Origin: Pseudomonas sp. PDM18
GTDB lineage: Bacteria > Pseudomonadota > Gammaproteobacteria > Pseudomonadales > Pseudomonadaceae
DNA length: 64,000 nucleotides
NCBI RefSeq assembly: GCF_014852585.1
Contig: NZ_JACVBX010000011.1
Coordinates: forward strand, 62,001-126,000
Reading direction: 5' to 3'
This document shows, in pieces, positions 19,540 through 26,731 of this stretch (positions are counted from its first letter, which is position 1; each line of letters opens with the position of its first letter). The notes below the pieces were generated by a model, which searched no databases, was not told the DNA's origin, and worked only from the letters and a program-made list of their open reading frames with translations. A program made the position numbers and the translations under genes.

Positions 19540-19652
19540 TTGCGAGCTAGAGCCAGGCAAGGCGGGCAGGGACTCGGAAGCGCAGTTCACTCCAGTGAAT
19601 GAGCATTACGAGTCCCTGCCCAACGCGGCATGGCCGACGCGCAGCAGACCGA
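19540..19652. repeat. Imperfect palindromic intergenic element, copy A
   Basis: It contains a perfect 13-bp inverted repeat (gggcagggactcg at 19564-19576, cgagtccctgccc at 19609-19621) with an inner hairpin ttcactccagtgaa. Its flanks (gcgag...gcaaggc, then gcccaacgc and cgcgcagcag) resemble those of the element at 22611-22752 in the same orientation. It lies between a metQ-like and an SfnB gene of one transcript. Confidence 0.6.
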
Positions 19653-19665
19653 TTCCGGAACTCGA

Positions 19666-20436
19666 TCAGAACGCCGGAGCAATCTCGCCCTTGTAACGGG
19701 TCAGGATGAACTGGCGAACTTCCGGCGAATTCAGCGCTTTGGCCAGCTTCTGGATGCCTGGGTCCTGGATGTTGTCCGGACGGGCGACGAGGAACTCGGC
19801 GTAGAGGTCCTTGCCTTTCTCCACGATCAGCGCGCTCTTGGTGTCGATGCCGGCCTCCAGCGCGTAGTTGGCGAAGATGAACGCCAGGTCTACCTGCTTC
19901 ACCGCGCGGGCCAGCAGGGCGCCCTCCAGCTCGCGGATCTTCAGGTGCTTGGGGTTTTCGGTGATGTCGCGCTCGGTGGACTGCGGGTTGGTCGGGTCCT
20001 TGAGCTTGATCAGGCCGCTTTCGGCGAGCAGCACCAGGGCGCGGCCGGTGTTCACCGGGTCGTTGGGGATGGCCACGCTGGCGCCGTCGGGCAGGTCGGC
20101 GAGGGATGTGTACTTGGTGGAGTAGGCGCCGAACGGCTCGATGTGGATGCCCACGACCGGCACCAGGTCGGTGTGGCGGGTCTTGTTGAAGTCATCGAGG
20201 AAGGGGCGGTACTGGTAGTAGTTGGCGTCGAGGTTCTTCTGCGCGAGCTGCAGGTTGGGCTGGATGAAGTCGGTGAAGACCTTGATGTCTAGGTCGACGC
20301 CTTCCTTGGCCAGTTCCGGTTTGACGAATTCGAGGATCTCGGCGTGGGGCACCGGGGTGGCGCCGACCACGAGTTTCTCCCCAGCGTGGGCGGAGAAGGC
20401 GACGACGGCTGCCAGGATGGCGATGGCCTTTTTCAT
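19666..20436 (-). CDS. MetQ/NlpA-family periplasmic binding protein (system 2)
   Basis: A 256-residue second MetQ-like binding protein. The signal peptide MKKAIAILAAVVAFSAHA is followed by GEKLVVGATPVPHAEIL. It lacks a lipobox Cys, so it should be a free periplasmic protein. Family segments include VFTDFIQPNLQLAQ, DANYYQYRPFLDDF and AIPNDPVNTGRAL. It differs clearly from the system 1 protein, so the two probably take different ligands. AAGGAG precedes the ATG. It lies just downstream of a MetI-like permease, but no ATPase gene accompanies the pair. Confidence 0.9.
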   Translation of the reverse strand: MKKAIAILAAVVAFSAHAGEKLVVGATPVPHAEILEFVKPELAKEGVDLDIKVFTDFIQPNLQLAQKNLDANYYQYRPFLDDFNKTRHTDLVPVVGIHIEPFGAYSTKYTSLADLPDGASVAIPNDPVNTGRALVLLAESGLIKLKDPTNPQSTERDITENPKHLKIRELEGALLARAVKQVDLAFIFANYALEAGIDTKSALIVEKGKDLYAEFLVARPDNIQDPGIQKLAKALNSPEVRQFILTRYKGEIAPAF

Positions 20437-20564
20437 GGGTGTTGCTCCTTGAACAGTAGTGGGTGGGCCGTCGTGGGGTGGACGTGGGGCCTTGATGGCA
20501 GCGGGGCCGGCTGCCGGCGGCTGGATCGTAAGTGCCGCTCCCGGGCGGGGAGTGGGCGGGGAAT

Positions 20565-21230
20565 TCAGCGCCTCGTGTAGCGCGCGACGAGGCGGTCGCC
20601 GCTCATCTGCAGGGCCTGCACCAGCAGAATCAGCAGAGCGACGGTGATGATCATCACGTCGGTCTGGAAGCGCTGGTAACCGAAGCGGATGGCCAGGTCG
20701 CCCAAGCCGCCGCCGCCGATCACGCCGGACATCGCGGTGTAGTCCACCAGCACGATGGCGGTGACGGTCACGGCGGCGATCAGCCCGGTGCGCGCTTCCG
20801 GCAGCAGGGTGTGCCAGATGATCTGCCAGGTGCTGGCGCCCATCGCCTGGGTAGCTTCCACCAGGCCGCGGTCGACTTCGCGCAGGGCGGTTTCCACCAG
20901 CCGCGCGAAGAACGGCGTGCAGCCCACCACCAGCGGCGGGATGGCCCCGGCGACGCCCAGCGACGTGCCAGTGATCAGCGTGGTGACCGGGATCAGCACG
21001 ATCAGCAGGATGATGAACGGCAGCGAGCGCAGCATGTTTACCACCACAGACAATGCGCGGTACAGGCCGGGTTTCGCGTGCAGCTGGCGCTTGCCGGTGA
21101 GGTACAGCAGCACGCCCAGCGGCAGACCCAGCAGCACGGTGAAGGCCAGCGCGCCGCCGAGCATGGCGAGGGTGTCCAGGCAAGCCTGGGCGAGGTCGTG
21201 CCAGTCGAGGTTGCGGAACCAACCGTCCAT
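20565..21230 (-). CDS. ABC transporter permease, MetI type (system 2)
   Basis: A 221-residue MetI-like inner-membrane permease. It has several hydrophobic helices and the ATPase-contact loop EATQAMGASTWQIIWHTLLP. Start and stop codons overlap with the upstream monooxygenase as TAATG, so translation is coupled. It pairs with the downstream metQ-like gene. No cognate ATPase is encoded in this half of the cluster. The MetN-like protein encoded seven kilobases further along the same transcript direction is the obvious partner. Its EAA loop is close to that of the system 1 permease, which supports sharing. Confidence 0.88.
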   Translation of the reverse strand: MDGWFRNLDWHDLAQACLDTLAMLGGALAFTVLLGLPLGVLLYLTGKRQLHAKPGLYRALSVVVNMLRSLPFIILLIVLIPVTTLITGTSLGVAGAIPPLVVGCTPFFARLVETALREVDRGLVEATQAMGASTWQIIWHTLLPEARTGLIAAVTVTAIVLVDYTAMSGVIGGGGLGDLAIRFGYQRFQTDVMIITVALLILLVQALQMSGDRLVARYTRR

Positions 21231-22600
21231 TACTGTTCACCTCGTCGCAGCTTCGCGGCGCGGTGCGGAGAGCGCAGGCGGTCGCCTTGGCCGAACAGCT
21301 TGTGGCGCAGGGTGCCTTGCTCGTACTCGCGCTTGAACAGCCCGCGCGCCTGCAGTTCGGGCACCAGCAGGTCGACGATGTCGACGAAGGTCTCCGGCGC
21401 CACCAGGCTGGAGAGGTTGAAGCCGTCGACGTCGGTCTCCTCGACCCAGGCCTGCAGTTGGTCCGCCACGGTCTGAGGCGAACCCACCAGCAGCGGGCCG
21501 TCGCCACCCAGGGCGCAGTAGTCGGCGATCTCAGCGGCGGTCCACTGGCGCTCCGGGTCGGCGGCGCTGAAGGCGTCCACCGCGGACTGGATGGCGTTGC
21601 TCTGTACGTGGCGCAGCACCTGGTCCGGCGCGTACTGGCCGAAGTCGATGCCGGTCCAGCCGGAGACCAGTGCCAGGGCGCCTTCGCGGTCGCTGTAGCG
21701 GCGGTAGTCGTCCAGTTTGGCCAGGGCCTCTGCGTCGGTCGGCGCGACGATCACAGTGAGCTGGTTCAGCACCAGTACGTCGCTGGCCTGGCGCCCGGAT
21801 TCCACGGCGAGGCGGCGCAGATCGGCGACCTGGTCGCGGAGGATGCGCTTGGTCGGCGCGGCGACGAACACACACTCAGCGTTACCGGCGGCGAACGCCT
21901 TGCCGCGACTCGATGCACCGGCCTGGTAGAGCACCGGGGTGCGCTGCGGCGACGGCTGGCTGAGGTGGAAGCCGGGCACCTCGAAGTGTTCGCCCTTGTG
22001 CTCGATGGGGTGCACCTTGCGCGGGTCGGCGTAGACCCCGGTATTGCGATCAGCGACCACCGCGTCATCGTCCCAGCTGGCTTCCCAGAGCTTGTAGCAG
22101 ACCTCCAGGTATTCCTCGGCCAACGCATAGCGCTGCTGGTGGTTGAGCTGCTGCTTCAACCCCAGGTTGCGCGCGCCGCTGTTCAGGTAGGAGGTGACGA
22201 TGTTCCAGCCGGCGCGGCCGCCGGTCAGGTGGTCAAGTGTGGAGATGCGCCGGGCGAAGGGGAACGGGTGCTCGAAAGACACCGAGGCGGTGATGCCGAA
22301 ACCCAGGTGCTCGGTGGCCGCGGCCATGGCCGGGACCAGTTGCAGCGGATCGTTGGCCGGCACCTGCGCGCCGGCGCTCAGGGCTGCGTCGGCGTTGCCG
22401 TGATAGACGTCATAGACGCCCAGCACGTCGGCGAGGAACAGCCCGTCGATCTTGCCCCGTTCGAGGGTTTTCGCCAGCTCGATCCAGTAGTGGATGTCGG
22501 TGTAGCGCGCGGCCTGCTGGTCGCGCGGGTGGCGCCAGAGGCCGGGCGACAGGTGGCCGACGCAGTTCATGGCGAAGGCGTTGAGGCGGATCTCTTTCAT
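21230..22600 (-). CDS. FMN-dependent monooxygenase, NtaA/SnaA/DszA family (copy 2)
   Basis: A 456-residue luciferase-fold monooxygenase paralogous to copy 1. It has LNAFAMNCVGHLSPGLWRHP at the N-terminus, GFGITASVSFEHPFPFARR, GRAGWNIVTSYLNSGARN and the C-terminal GLFKREYEQGTLRHKLFGQG. It is expected to use externally supplied FMNH2 and O2 to oxidise a sulfone, sulfonate or thioether. The chosen ATG aligns with copy 1; its ribosome site is poor, so expression may depend on coupling or on the repeat element upstream. It is co-translated with the permease downstream. Confidence 0.9.
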   Translation of the reverse strand: MKEIRLNAFAMNCVGHLSPGLWRHPRDQQAARYTDIHYWIELAKTLERGKIDGLFLADVLGVYDVYHGNADAALSAGAQVPANDPLQLVPAMAAATEHLGFGITASVSFEHPFPFARRISTLDHLTGGRAGWNIVTSYLNSGARNLGLKQQLNHQQRYALAEEYLEVCYKLWEASWDDDAVVADRNTGVYADPRKVHPIEHKGEHFEVPGFHLSQPSPQRTPVLYQAGASSRGKAFAAGNAECVFVAAPTKRILRDQVADLRRLAVESGRQASDVLVLNQLTVIVAPTDAEALAKLDDYRRYSDREGALALVSGWTGIDFGQYAPDQVLRHVQSNAIQSAVDAFSAADPERQWTAAEIADYCALGGDGPLLVGSPQTVADQLQAWVEETDVDGFNLSSLVAPETFVDIVDLLVPELQARGLFKREYEQGTLRHKLFGQGDRLRSPHRAAKLRRGEQ

Positions 22601-22610
22601 AGCGGGTACC

Positions 22611-22752
22611 AAAACGGTGAATAGGCCGTCGCGAGCGATCCGAGAGCAAGGCAGACGGAGCGCAGCGACGAGACATATCGAGTTTGATAGGCGAGGAGCG
22701 AGCACCGCCCAACGCAGCTATCGGTTCGCGCAGCAGGCGTATTCACCGTTTT
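22611..22752. repeat. Palindromic intergenic element with 13-bp terminal inverted repeats, copy B
   Basis: aaaacggtgaata and tattcaccgtttt form perfect 13-bp ends of a 142-base block between the third SfnB gene and monooxygenase copy 2; the last base touches the SfnB stop codon. Internal segments (gcgag, gagagcaaggc, gcccaacgc, cgcgcagcag) match the element at 19540-19652. No coding sequence lies inside, so it resembles a small non-autonomous or REP-like element. Confidence 0.6.
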
Positions 22753-23975
22753 CAGTTCCAGTCGTGGCGCGGCGGACGCTTTTCGTTCAACAGCCAGTTG
22801 CCGACCAGGTGGTACTTCCAGCGCACCGGGTCGTGCAGGGTGTGCACGCGGGCGTTGCGCCAGTGACGGTCGAAGCCATGGCGGGCAAGGGTGGAGCGGG
22901 TGCCGCCGAGTTCGAACAGCTTGTTCGTGGCGTCGATGGCGACTTCGGTGGTCAGCACCTTGGCCTTGGCCACGGCGACCGAGGCGCGGGCGACGCTGTC
23001 TTCGTCCGGCGCCGGGCGGGCCGCGTCCATTACCTTGCCGGCGCGTTCCAGCAGGGCATCGGCTGCTTCGATGCGGATGCCCAGCTCACCGACCTGGATG
23101 ATGGTCAGCGGGTCTTCGCTGGCCTTCTCCACGCCGGCGTCGATCCAGGGGCGCGCCTGCTCGCGGACGAAGGCGATGGTGTCGCGCAGCGCCGCGCGGG
23201 CGATGCCGGCATCGATGGCAGCGGTGGTGATCTGCGCGAACGGGCCGGCCAGGGTCGGCACGTCGTAGGAGCGGTGCGTGGGGAATACGTTGAACGCCGG
23301 CACGCGCAGGCCTTCCACCAGCACAGTGCCGCTGGAGGTGGTGCGCTGGCCGATGCTGGCCCAGTCGTCGACGATCACCAGCCCCGGCGTACCGCGCGGG
23401 ACGAAGGCGAGCTGGGCGTTGTTCTGCTCGTCCAGGCCGAGCACGCCGATCCAGTGGGCGTAGAGCGAGCCGGTGCAGTAGCCCTTGCGGCCGTCGATGA
23501 CAACGCTGTCGCCGTCCTGGCGCAGGCGGGTCTGGATGTCCTGGACGTTCTTGCCGCCAGTTTCCGAAAGCGCGTTGGCGAAGCGGTTGCCCTTGAGCGC
23601 GAGGTCGAAGAAGAAGCGCTTCTGCTCGTCGCTGCCCTGCAGGCGGATGTCTTCCAGCAGGCAGTAGTGGTTCTGCGGAATCTGCCCCAGCGACGGGTCG
23701 GCGGCGGAGATGATGGCGATGACTTCGGCGAGGGTGGCGTAGGACACCTCGGCGCCGCCGAATTCGCGGGGCACGGTGATGCCCCACAGGCCGCTGTTGG
23801 AGTAGACCTCGACAACCTCCGGGGGGACTTCGCGGTTGCGGTCGCGCTCGGCGGCGCCCTCGAGCAGGAAGGCGGCGACCTTGTGGGCGACGTCGATGGC
23901 CTCGGCGTCGGAGCCGATCCGGTGCGCGTTGGGTTCGCGGATGTCGTAATGGGCGGATTCGGGGAGTTGGGGCAT
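22752..23975 (-). CDS. SfnB-family acyl-CoA-dehydrogenase-like flavoprotein (copy 3)
   Basis: A 407-residue third SfnB paralogue and the first gene of the leftward organosulfur run. Motifs are GLWGITVPREFGGAEVSYA, SLGQIPQNHYCLLEDI, DWASIGQRTTSSGTVLV and NARVHTLHDPVRWKYHLVG. It has the best-conserved N-terminus of the three (AHRIGSDAEAIDVAHKVAAF). The ATG at MPQLPESAHYD is used because the 23-codon upstream extension looks untranslated; the ribosome site is GAGGT with long spacing. The promoter region 50-180 bases upstream holds a possible sigma-54 element and a palindrome. Confidence 0.88.
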   Translation of the reverse strand: MPQLPESAHYDIREPNAHRIGSDAEAIDVAHKVAAFLLEGAAERDRNREVPPEVVEVYSNSGLWGITVPREFGGAEVSYATLAEVIAIISAADPSLGQIPQNHYCLLEDIRLQGSDEQKRFFFDLALKGNRFANALSETGGKNVQDIQTRLRQDGDSVVIDGRKGYCTGSLYAHWIGVLGLDEQNNAQLAFVPRGTPGLVIVDDWASIGQRTTSSGTVLVEGLRVPAFNVFPTHRSYDVPTLAGPFAQITTAAIDAGIARAALRDTIAFVREQARPWIDAGVEKASEDPLTIIQVGELGIRIEAADALLERAGKVMDAARPAPDEDSVARASVAVAKAKVLTTEVAIDATNKLFELGGTRSTLARHGFDRHWRNARVHTLHDPVRWKYHLVGNWLLNEKRPPRHDWN

Positions 23976-24036
23976 GGCAGTACAGCGACCTCGGCAGATG
24001 AATCGACCCGGCGTTCGGGTCTGTCTGTTCAGGTCA

Positions 24037-24054
24037 TTGCACAAGCTGTGCCGA
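24037..24054 (-). promoter_or_regulatory. Possible sigma-54 (-24/-12) promoter of the organosulfur run
   Basis: On the minus strand cGGCACagcttgtGCAa carries the invariant GG-N10-GC spacing of RpoN promoters, with GGCAC intact and an imperfect -12 box. It would start transcription about 50 bases before the first SfnB codon. SfnR, the known activator of sulfone-use genes in Pseudomonas, is RpoN-dependent. The core gcacaagctgtgc is also a palindrome, so a protein-binding site is an alternative reading. Confidence 0.4.
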
Positions 24055-24137
24055 AAATATAAATCCTTTTAAATCAGTTGTTTGAGAGTTTTGTCCAACA
24101 GTTGCGGCGCTGGGCAGACAGCAAAGTGTTGGGCGGG

Positions 24138-24153
24138 TGTTGCTGTAGCAACA
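24138..24153. promoter_or_regulatory. 16-bp perfect palindrome, possible enhancer site
   Basis: TGTTGCTGTAGCAACA is a perfect inverted repeat lying about 110 bases upstream of the predicted -12 start point. That is the usual distance for an enhancer-binding activator of a sigma-54 promoter. Several TGTTGG/CCAACA half-sites surround it. Confidence 0.45.
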
Positions 24154-24250
24154 GTGTTGGAGCAGGGGCGTAATCGACAGGTCATGGATGGTCCGGCGGG
24201 TTCGGCGGTTTTTGCAGACAGACTTTGTTCCCGCAGGTGGACCGGCGATC

Positions 24251-24718
24251 TCAGGCCAATTCCTGACAAACATCGATCCAATCGGCCGCCACCAGCTGCG
24301 CCATGCGCTTTGGCTCGATCCTTACCGCGCTGTGCACCGCGCCGGCCGCCGGCAGCACCTCGTCGAATGCCTGCAGCGAGACATCGCAATACACCGGCAA
24401 CGGCGTCGCCAGGCCGAACGGGCAGACGCCCCCTACCGGGTGGCCGGTCAGGGCTACCACGTCCTCGGCGCCGAGCATCTTGGCCTTGCCGCCGAACGCT
24501 TCCTTGAGCTTGCGGTTGTCCAGCCGCGCATCGCCGCGCGCGACCACCAGCACAGTGCGTTCGCCGACGCGCAGGGACAGGGTCTTGGCGATGCGGCCCG
24601 GCTCAACGCCATGGGCCTCGGCGGCCAGGGCGACGGTGGCGGTGCTGGTTTCCAGCTCAATGATGGCGATGTCGGGGGCCTTTTCGGCGAAGAAGGCGCG
24701 AACCGATTCCAGGCTCAT
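24251..24718 (-). CDS. YbaK/EbsC-family aminoacyl-tRNA deacylase
   Basis: A 155-residue YbaK/ProX-family protein. Relatives hydrolyse mischarged Cys-tRNA(Pro) or Ala-tRNA(Pro) in trans and protect translation fidelity. It has GRIAKTLSLRVGERTVLVVARGD (conserved Lys in the core), NRKLKEAFGGKAKML and GGVCPFGLATPLPVY, where the GGxxPFG loop is the substrate-binding signature. Length is normal and no signal peptide is present. It is transcribed leftward toward the organosulfur promoter with an ordinary 200-base spacer and is probably monocistronic. Confidence 0.92.
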   Translation of the reverse strand: MSLESVRAFFAEKAPDIAIIELETSTATVALAAEAHGVEPGRIAKTLSLRVGERTVLVVARGDARLDNRKLKEAFGGKAKMLGAEDVVALTGHPVGGVCPFGLATPLPVYCDVSLQAFDEVLPAAGAVHSAVRIEPKRMAQLVAADWIDVCQELA

Positions 24719-24753
24719 GGGCGATGCTCCGTGTCGTGCGAAAAGGATTGAAT

Positions 24754-25440
24754 CTAGGGAGCGTGGGCGGAGCTGTCCAGAGCGGGCTTTCGGTGTCCGT
24801 GGATGAGCAGGGTCTCGATGTCAGGTATGCCCATAGCCTGGTTGGCGTTCAGCAGTTCCAGGCGGGCGGCGAAAATTCTCAGCTCGCGGTCGGCCGCCTG
24901 CACCGCGCGGGTCAGCGTGGACAGCGGCACCGTGACCGAGTGCAGGGGCGGCGGCGGTGTGAAGGCCTCGCCCGGTCCGTTGAAATCGAAGCTGGCAGAT
25001 TGGTTGTGGTGGTTGATATCGGGCGAGGGATGGCCGCTGTACAGGTATGCCCCTTTGCCGGCGGCGATGCGCTTCCAGCTGTGCAGGTCGCCCAGGTCGC
25101 TGCAGCATTGCGGGAACAGGACGTCGAGATCGCCGACCCTTAACACATAGCCGCCCGATAGCGGAGGAACCTGACGCCAGTCCCCGGAACCGTCCATGCC
25201 CTCGGCGCAATGCAACTGGATCAACCGCGAAATATCCATGTCGCTCAGCTCGGCAATACGATGGAACGCACTGCCCGGTAGATACGGCCGAAGTCGTGTG
25301 CTGAAGCCGTTGGCCCGCAGATTGCGCTCATGGTAATCACGCCAGCCTGCCACGTGCTCCCAGTACGGCCCGTGGGACGGCAGGGGAACGGAGTCGACCA
25401 GGTAGAACATTTCGATGACGGGGATGAGCTGGACGTGCAT
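24754..25440 (-). CDS. Hypothetical protein, unknown family
   Basis: I do not recognise this 228-residue protein. It begins MHVQLIPVIEMFYLVDSVPL and is soluble in appearance, rich in aromatic and His residues (WEHVAGWRDYHERNL, GHPSPDINHHNQSASFDF), with a PPPP run near residue 160 and a helical C-terminal third (TLTRAVQAADRELRIFAARL). It has no signal peptide or membrane helix. The frame is open for another 56 codons upstream to 25608, but that part looks non-coding and its base composition differs. The ribosome site of the chosen ATG is weak. It sits between ybaK and a divergent yciI-like gene, with no functional clue. Confidence 0.55.
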   Translation of the reverse strand: MHVQLIPVIEMFYLVDSVPLPSHGPYWEHVAGWRDYHERNLRANGFSTRLRPYLPGSAFHRIAELSDMDISRLIQLHCAEGMDGSGDWRQVPPLSGGYVLRVGDLDVLFPQCCSDLGDLHSWKRIAAGKGAYLYSGHPSPDINHHNQSASFDFNGPGEAFTPPPPLHSVTVPLSTLTRAVQAADRELRIFAARLELLNANQAMGIPDIETLLIHGHRKPALDSSAHAP

Positions 25441-25682
25441 GGGAATGCCGAGAATTTTCCGAGTGGCACGTTCTAAATGCGTGGGTTCTTGGCGTCCATT
25501 GCGAAATTTCCCATATCGCCGCCGATTAACCCCGACCCGACCTATGCTCAAAGCCCCCGTAAGTCCGCTCGAAAATTTTTTTCGCGAGGTCTGTCGATCT
25601 ACCGTCACGCCTTTCGACTACTAGTCAGGAACCGGAAGTAACCGGCCGCCACGCTGAAAATGACAACAAGAGGAGAAAGACC

Positions 25683-26108
25683 ATGCGTTTCATGGTGATC
25701 GTCAAAGCCACCGCCGACTCCGAAGCCGGTGTGATGCCCAAGGAAGAGCTGCTCGCTGCCATGGGAGCCTACAACGAGGAGTTGGTGAAAGCGGGTGTGA
25801 TGCTGGCCGGCGAAGGCCTGCATCCCAGCGCGAAAGGCGCGCGCGTGCACTTCGATGGCGCGTCGCGGCAGGTGCTCGACGGCCCATTCGCCGAGACCAA
25901 GGAGCTGATCGCCGGCTTCTGGATCATGCAGACCGCGTCGCTGCAGGAGTGCGTCGACTGGGTCAAGCGCTGTCCCAACCCCTTCGACGGCGAGTCCGAG
26001 ATCGAGATCCGGCAGATTTTCGAGGCCGAGGACTTCGGCGCCGAATTCACCCCTGAGCTGCGCGAGCAGGAAGAGCGCCTGCGCGCCGAAATCGCCAGCA
26101 AATCCTGA
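25683..26108 (+). CDS. YciI/DGPF-family protein
   Basis: A 141-residue protein of the YCII-related (DGPF) family: MRFMVIVKATADSEAG at the start, KGARVHFDGASRQVLDGPF with the DGPF signature, and GFWIMQTASLQECVDWVKRC. Such proteins share a ferredoxin-like fold with chlorodienelactone-type enzymes and often travel with ECF sigma factors or VOC proteins. Here a PhnB-like VOC gene follows after 17 bases, so the two form an operon. AGGAGAAAG is the ribosome site, and an ACAACAAG run just before it resembles a Crc/Hfq motif. The reaction is unknown. Confidence 0.9.
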   Translation: MRFMVIVKATADSEAGVMPKEELLAAMGAYNEELVKAGVMLAGEGLHPSAKGARVHFDGASRQVLDGPFAETKELIAGFWIMQTASLQECVDWVKRCPNPFDGESEIEIRQIFEAEDFGAEFTPELREQEERLRAEIASKS

Positions 26109-26125
26109 GCCTGGAGGGTACCGCC

Positions 26126-26542
26126 ATGTTGATGAATGCTTATCTGGTCTTCGACGGCAACTGTGAAGAAGCCTTCCGTTACTACGCCGAAGTGTTGCGC
26201 GCCGAGTTGCCGGCACTGATGCGTTTCTCCGATGCGCCGGGCTGCGAGGACATGCCCGAAGCGCTGAAGAACCGTGTGATCCACGTGCGCTTGGAGGTGG
26301 ACGGCCACGTGCTGATGGGCTCGGACGCCTCCCCGCAATGCGGTCAGTACGAAGGCGTGAAGGGCGTTTCGATCACCCTCAACGTTGACTCCAAGGCTGA
26401 GGCCCGGCGCCTCTTCGAGGCACTCGGCAAGGGCGGCAAAGTCACCATGCCGCTGGAGCAGACCTTCTGGGCCGAGCTGTTCGGTGCCGTAGAAGACCGC
26501 TTCGGGGTGCCGTGGATGATCAACTGCGAGAAAGAGGCCTGA
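26126..26542 (+). CDS. PhnB-like VOC-family protein
   Basis: A 138-residue protein of the PhnB/3-demethylubiquinone-methyltransferase-like VOC group. It starts MLMNAYLVFDGNCEEAFRYY and ends EDRFGVPWMINCEKEA; the FGVPWMIN motif is diagnostic. The TFWAELFGAVEDRFG segment carries the late metal-ligand region. Family members bind small molecules or divalent metal, and few have a proven reaction. It is co-transcribed with the DGPF gene, a pairing seen often in Proteobacteria. Confidence 0.9.
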   Translation: MLMNAYLVFDGNCEEAFRYYAEVLRAELPALMRFSDAPGCEDMPEALKNRVIHVRLEVDGHVLMGSDASPQCGQYEGVKGVSITLNVDSKAEARRLFEALGKGGKVTMPLEQTFWAELFGAVEDRFGVPWMINCEKEA

Positions 26543-26642
26543 GCGCGCTCCGGAGCTGATCGCGGACGTACTTCGATCCTGCGGAAGCCCATCCTGGCGT
26601 CGGAGCAGCTGTCTTTTTATGGATAGGTCTGTGTTTGTGCTT

Positions 26643-26682
26643 CCCCTCACCCCAACCCTCTCCCTAGGGAAAGGGTGAGGGG
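26643..26682. repeat. Palindromic intergenic repeat (CCCCTCACCC...GGGTGAGGGG)
   Basis: A perfect 10-bp inverted repeat with an inner CCCT/AGGG core, of the CCCTCACCCCAACCCTCTCCC type common between genes in gammaproteobacteria. It lies between the convergent PhnB-like and AraC genes and could act as a bidirectional terminator, although no U-tract is present. Confidence 0.6.
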
Positions 26683-26731
26683 CGATCCGAGCGCAGAGCT
26701 ATCCAATAAGCGGACTCTGTCCGTGATCGCT

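Noticed and set aside
17128-19602. An 824-codon plus-strand frame across the SfnB genes
   Set aside because: Antisense to two clear SfnB-family genes. Its internal repetition simply mirrors the similarity between those paralogues.
22611-22752. Possible insertion sequence because of terminal inverted repeats
   Set aside because: At 142 bases there is no room for a transposase and no target duplication is visible. It is kept as a palindromic element only.
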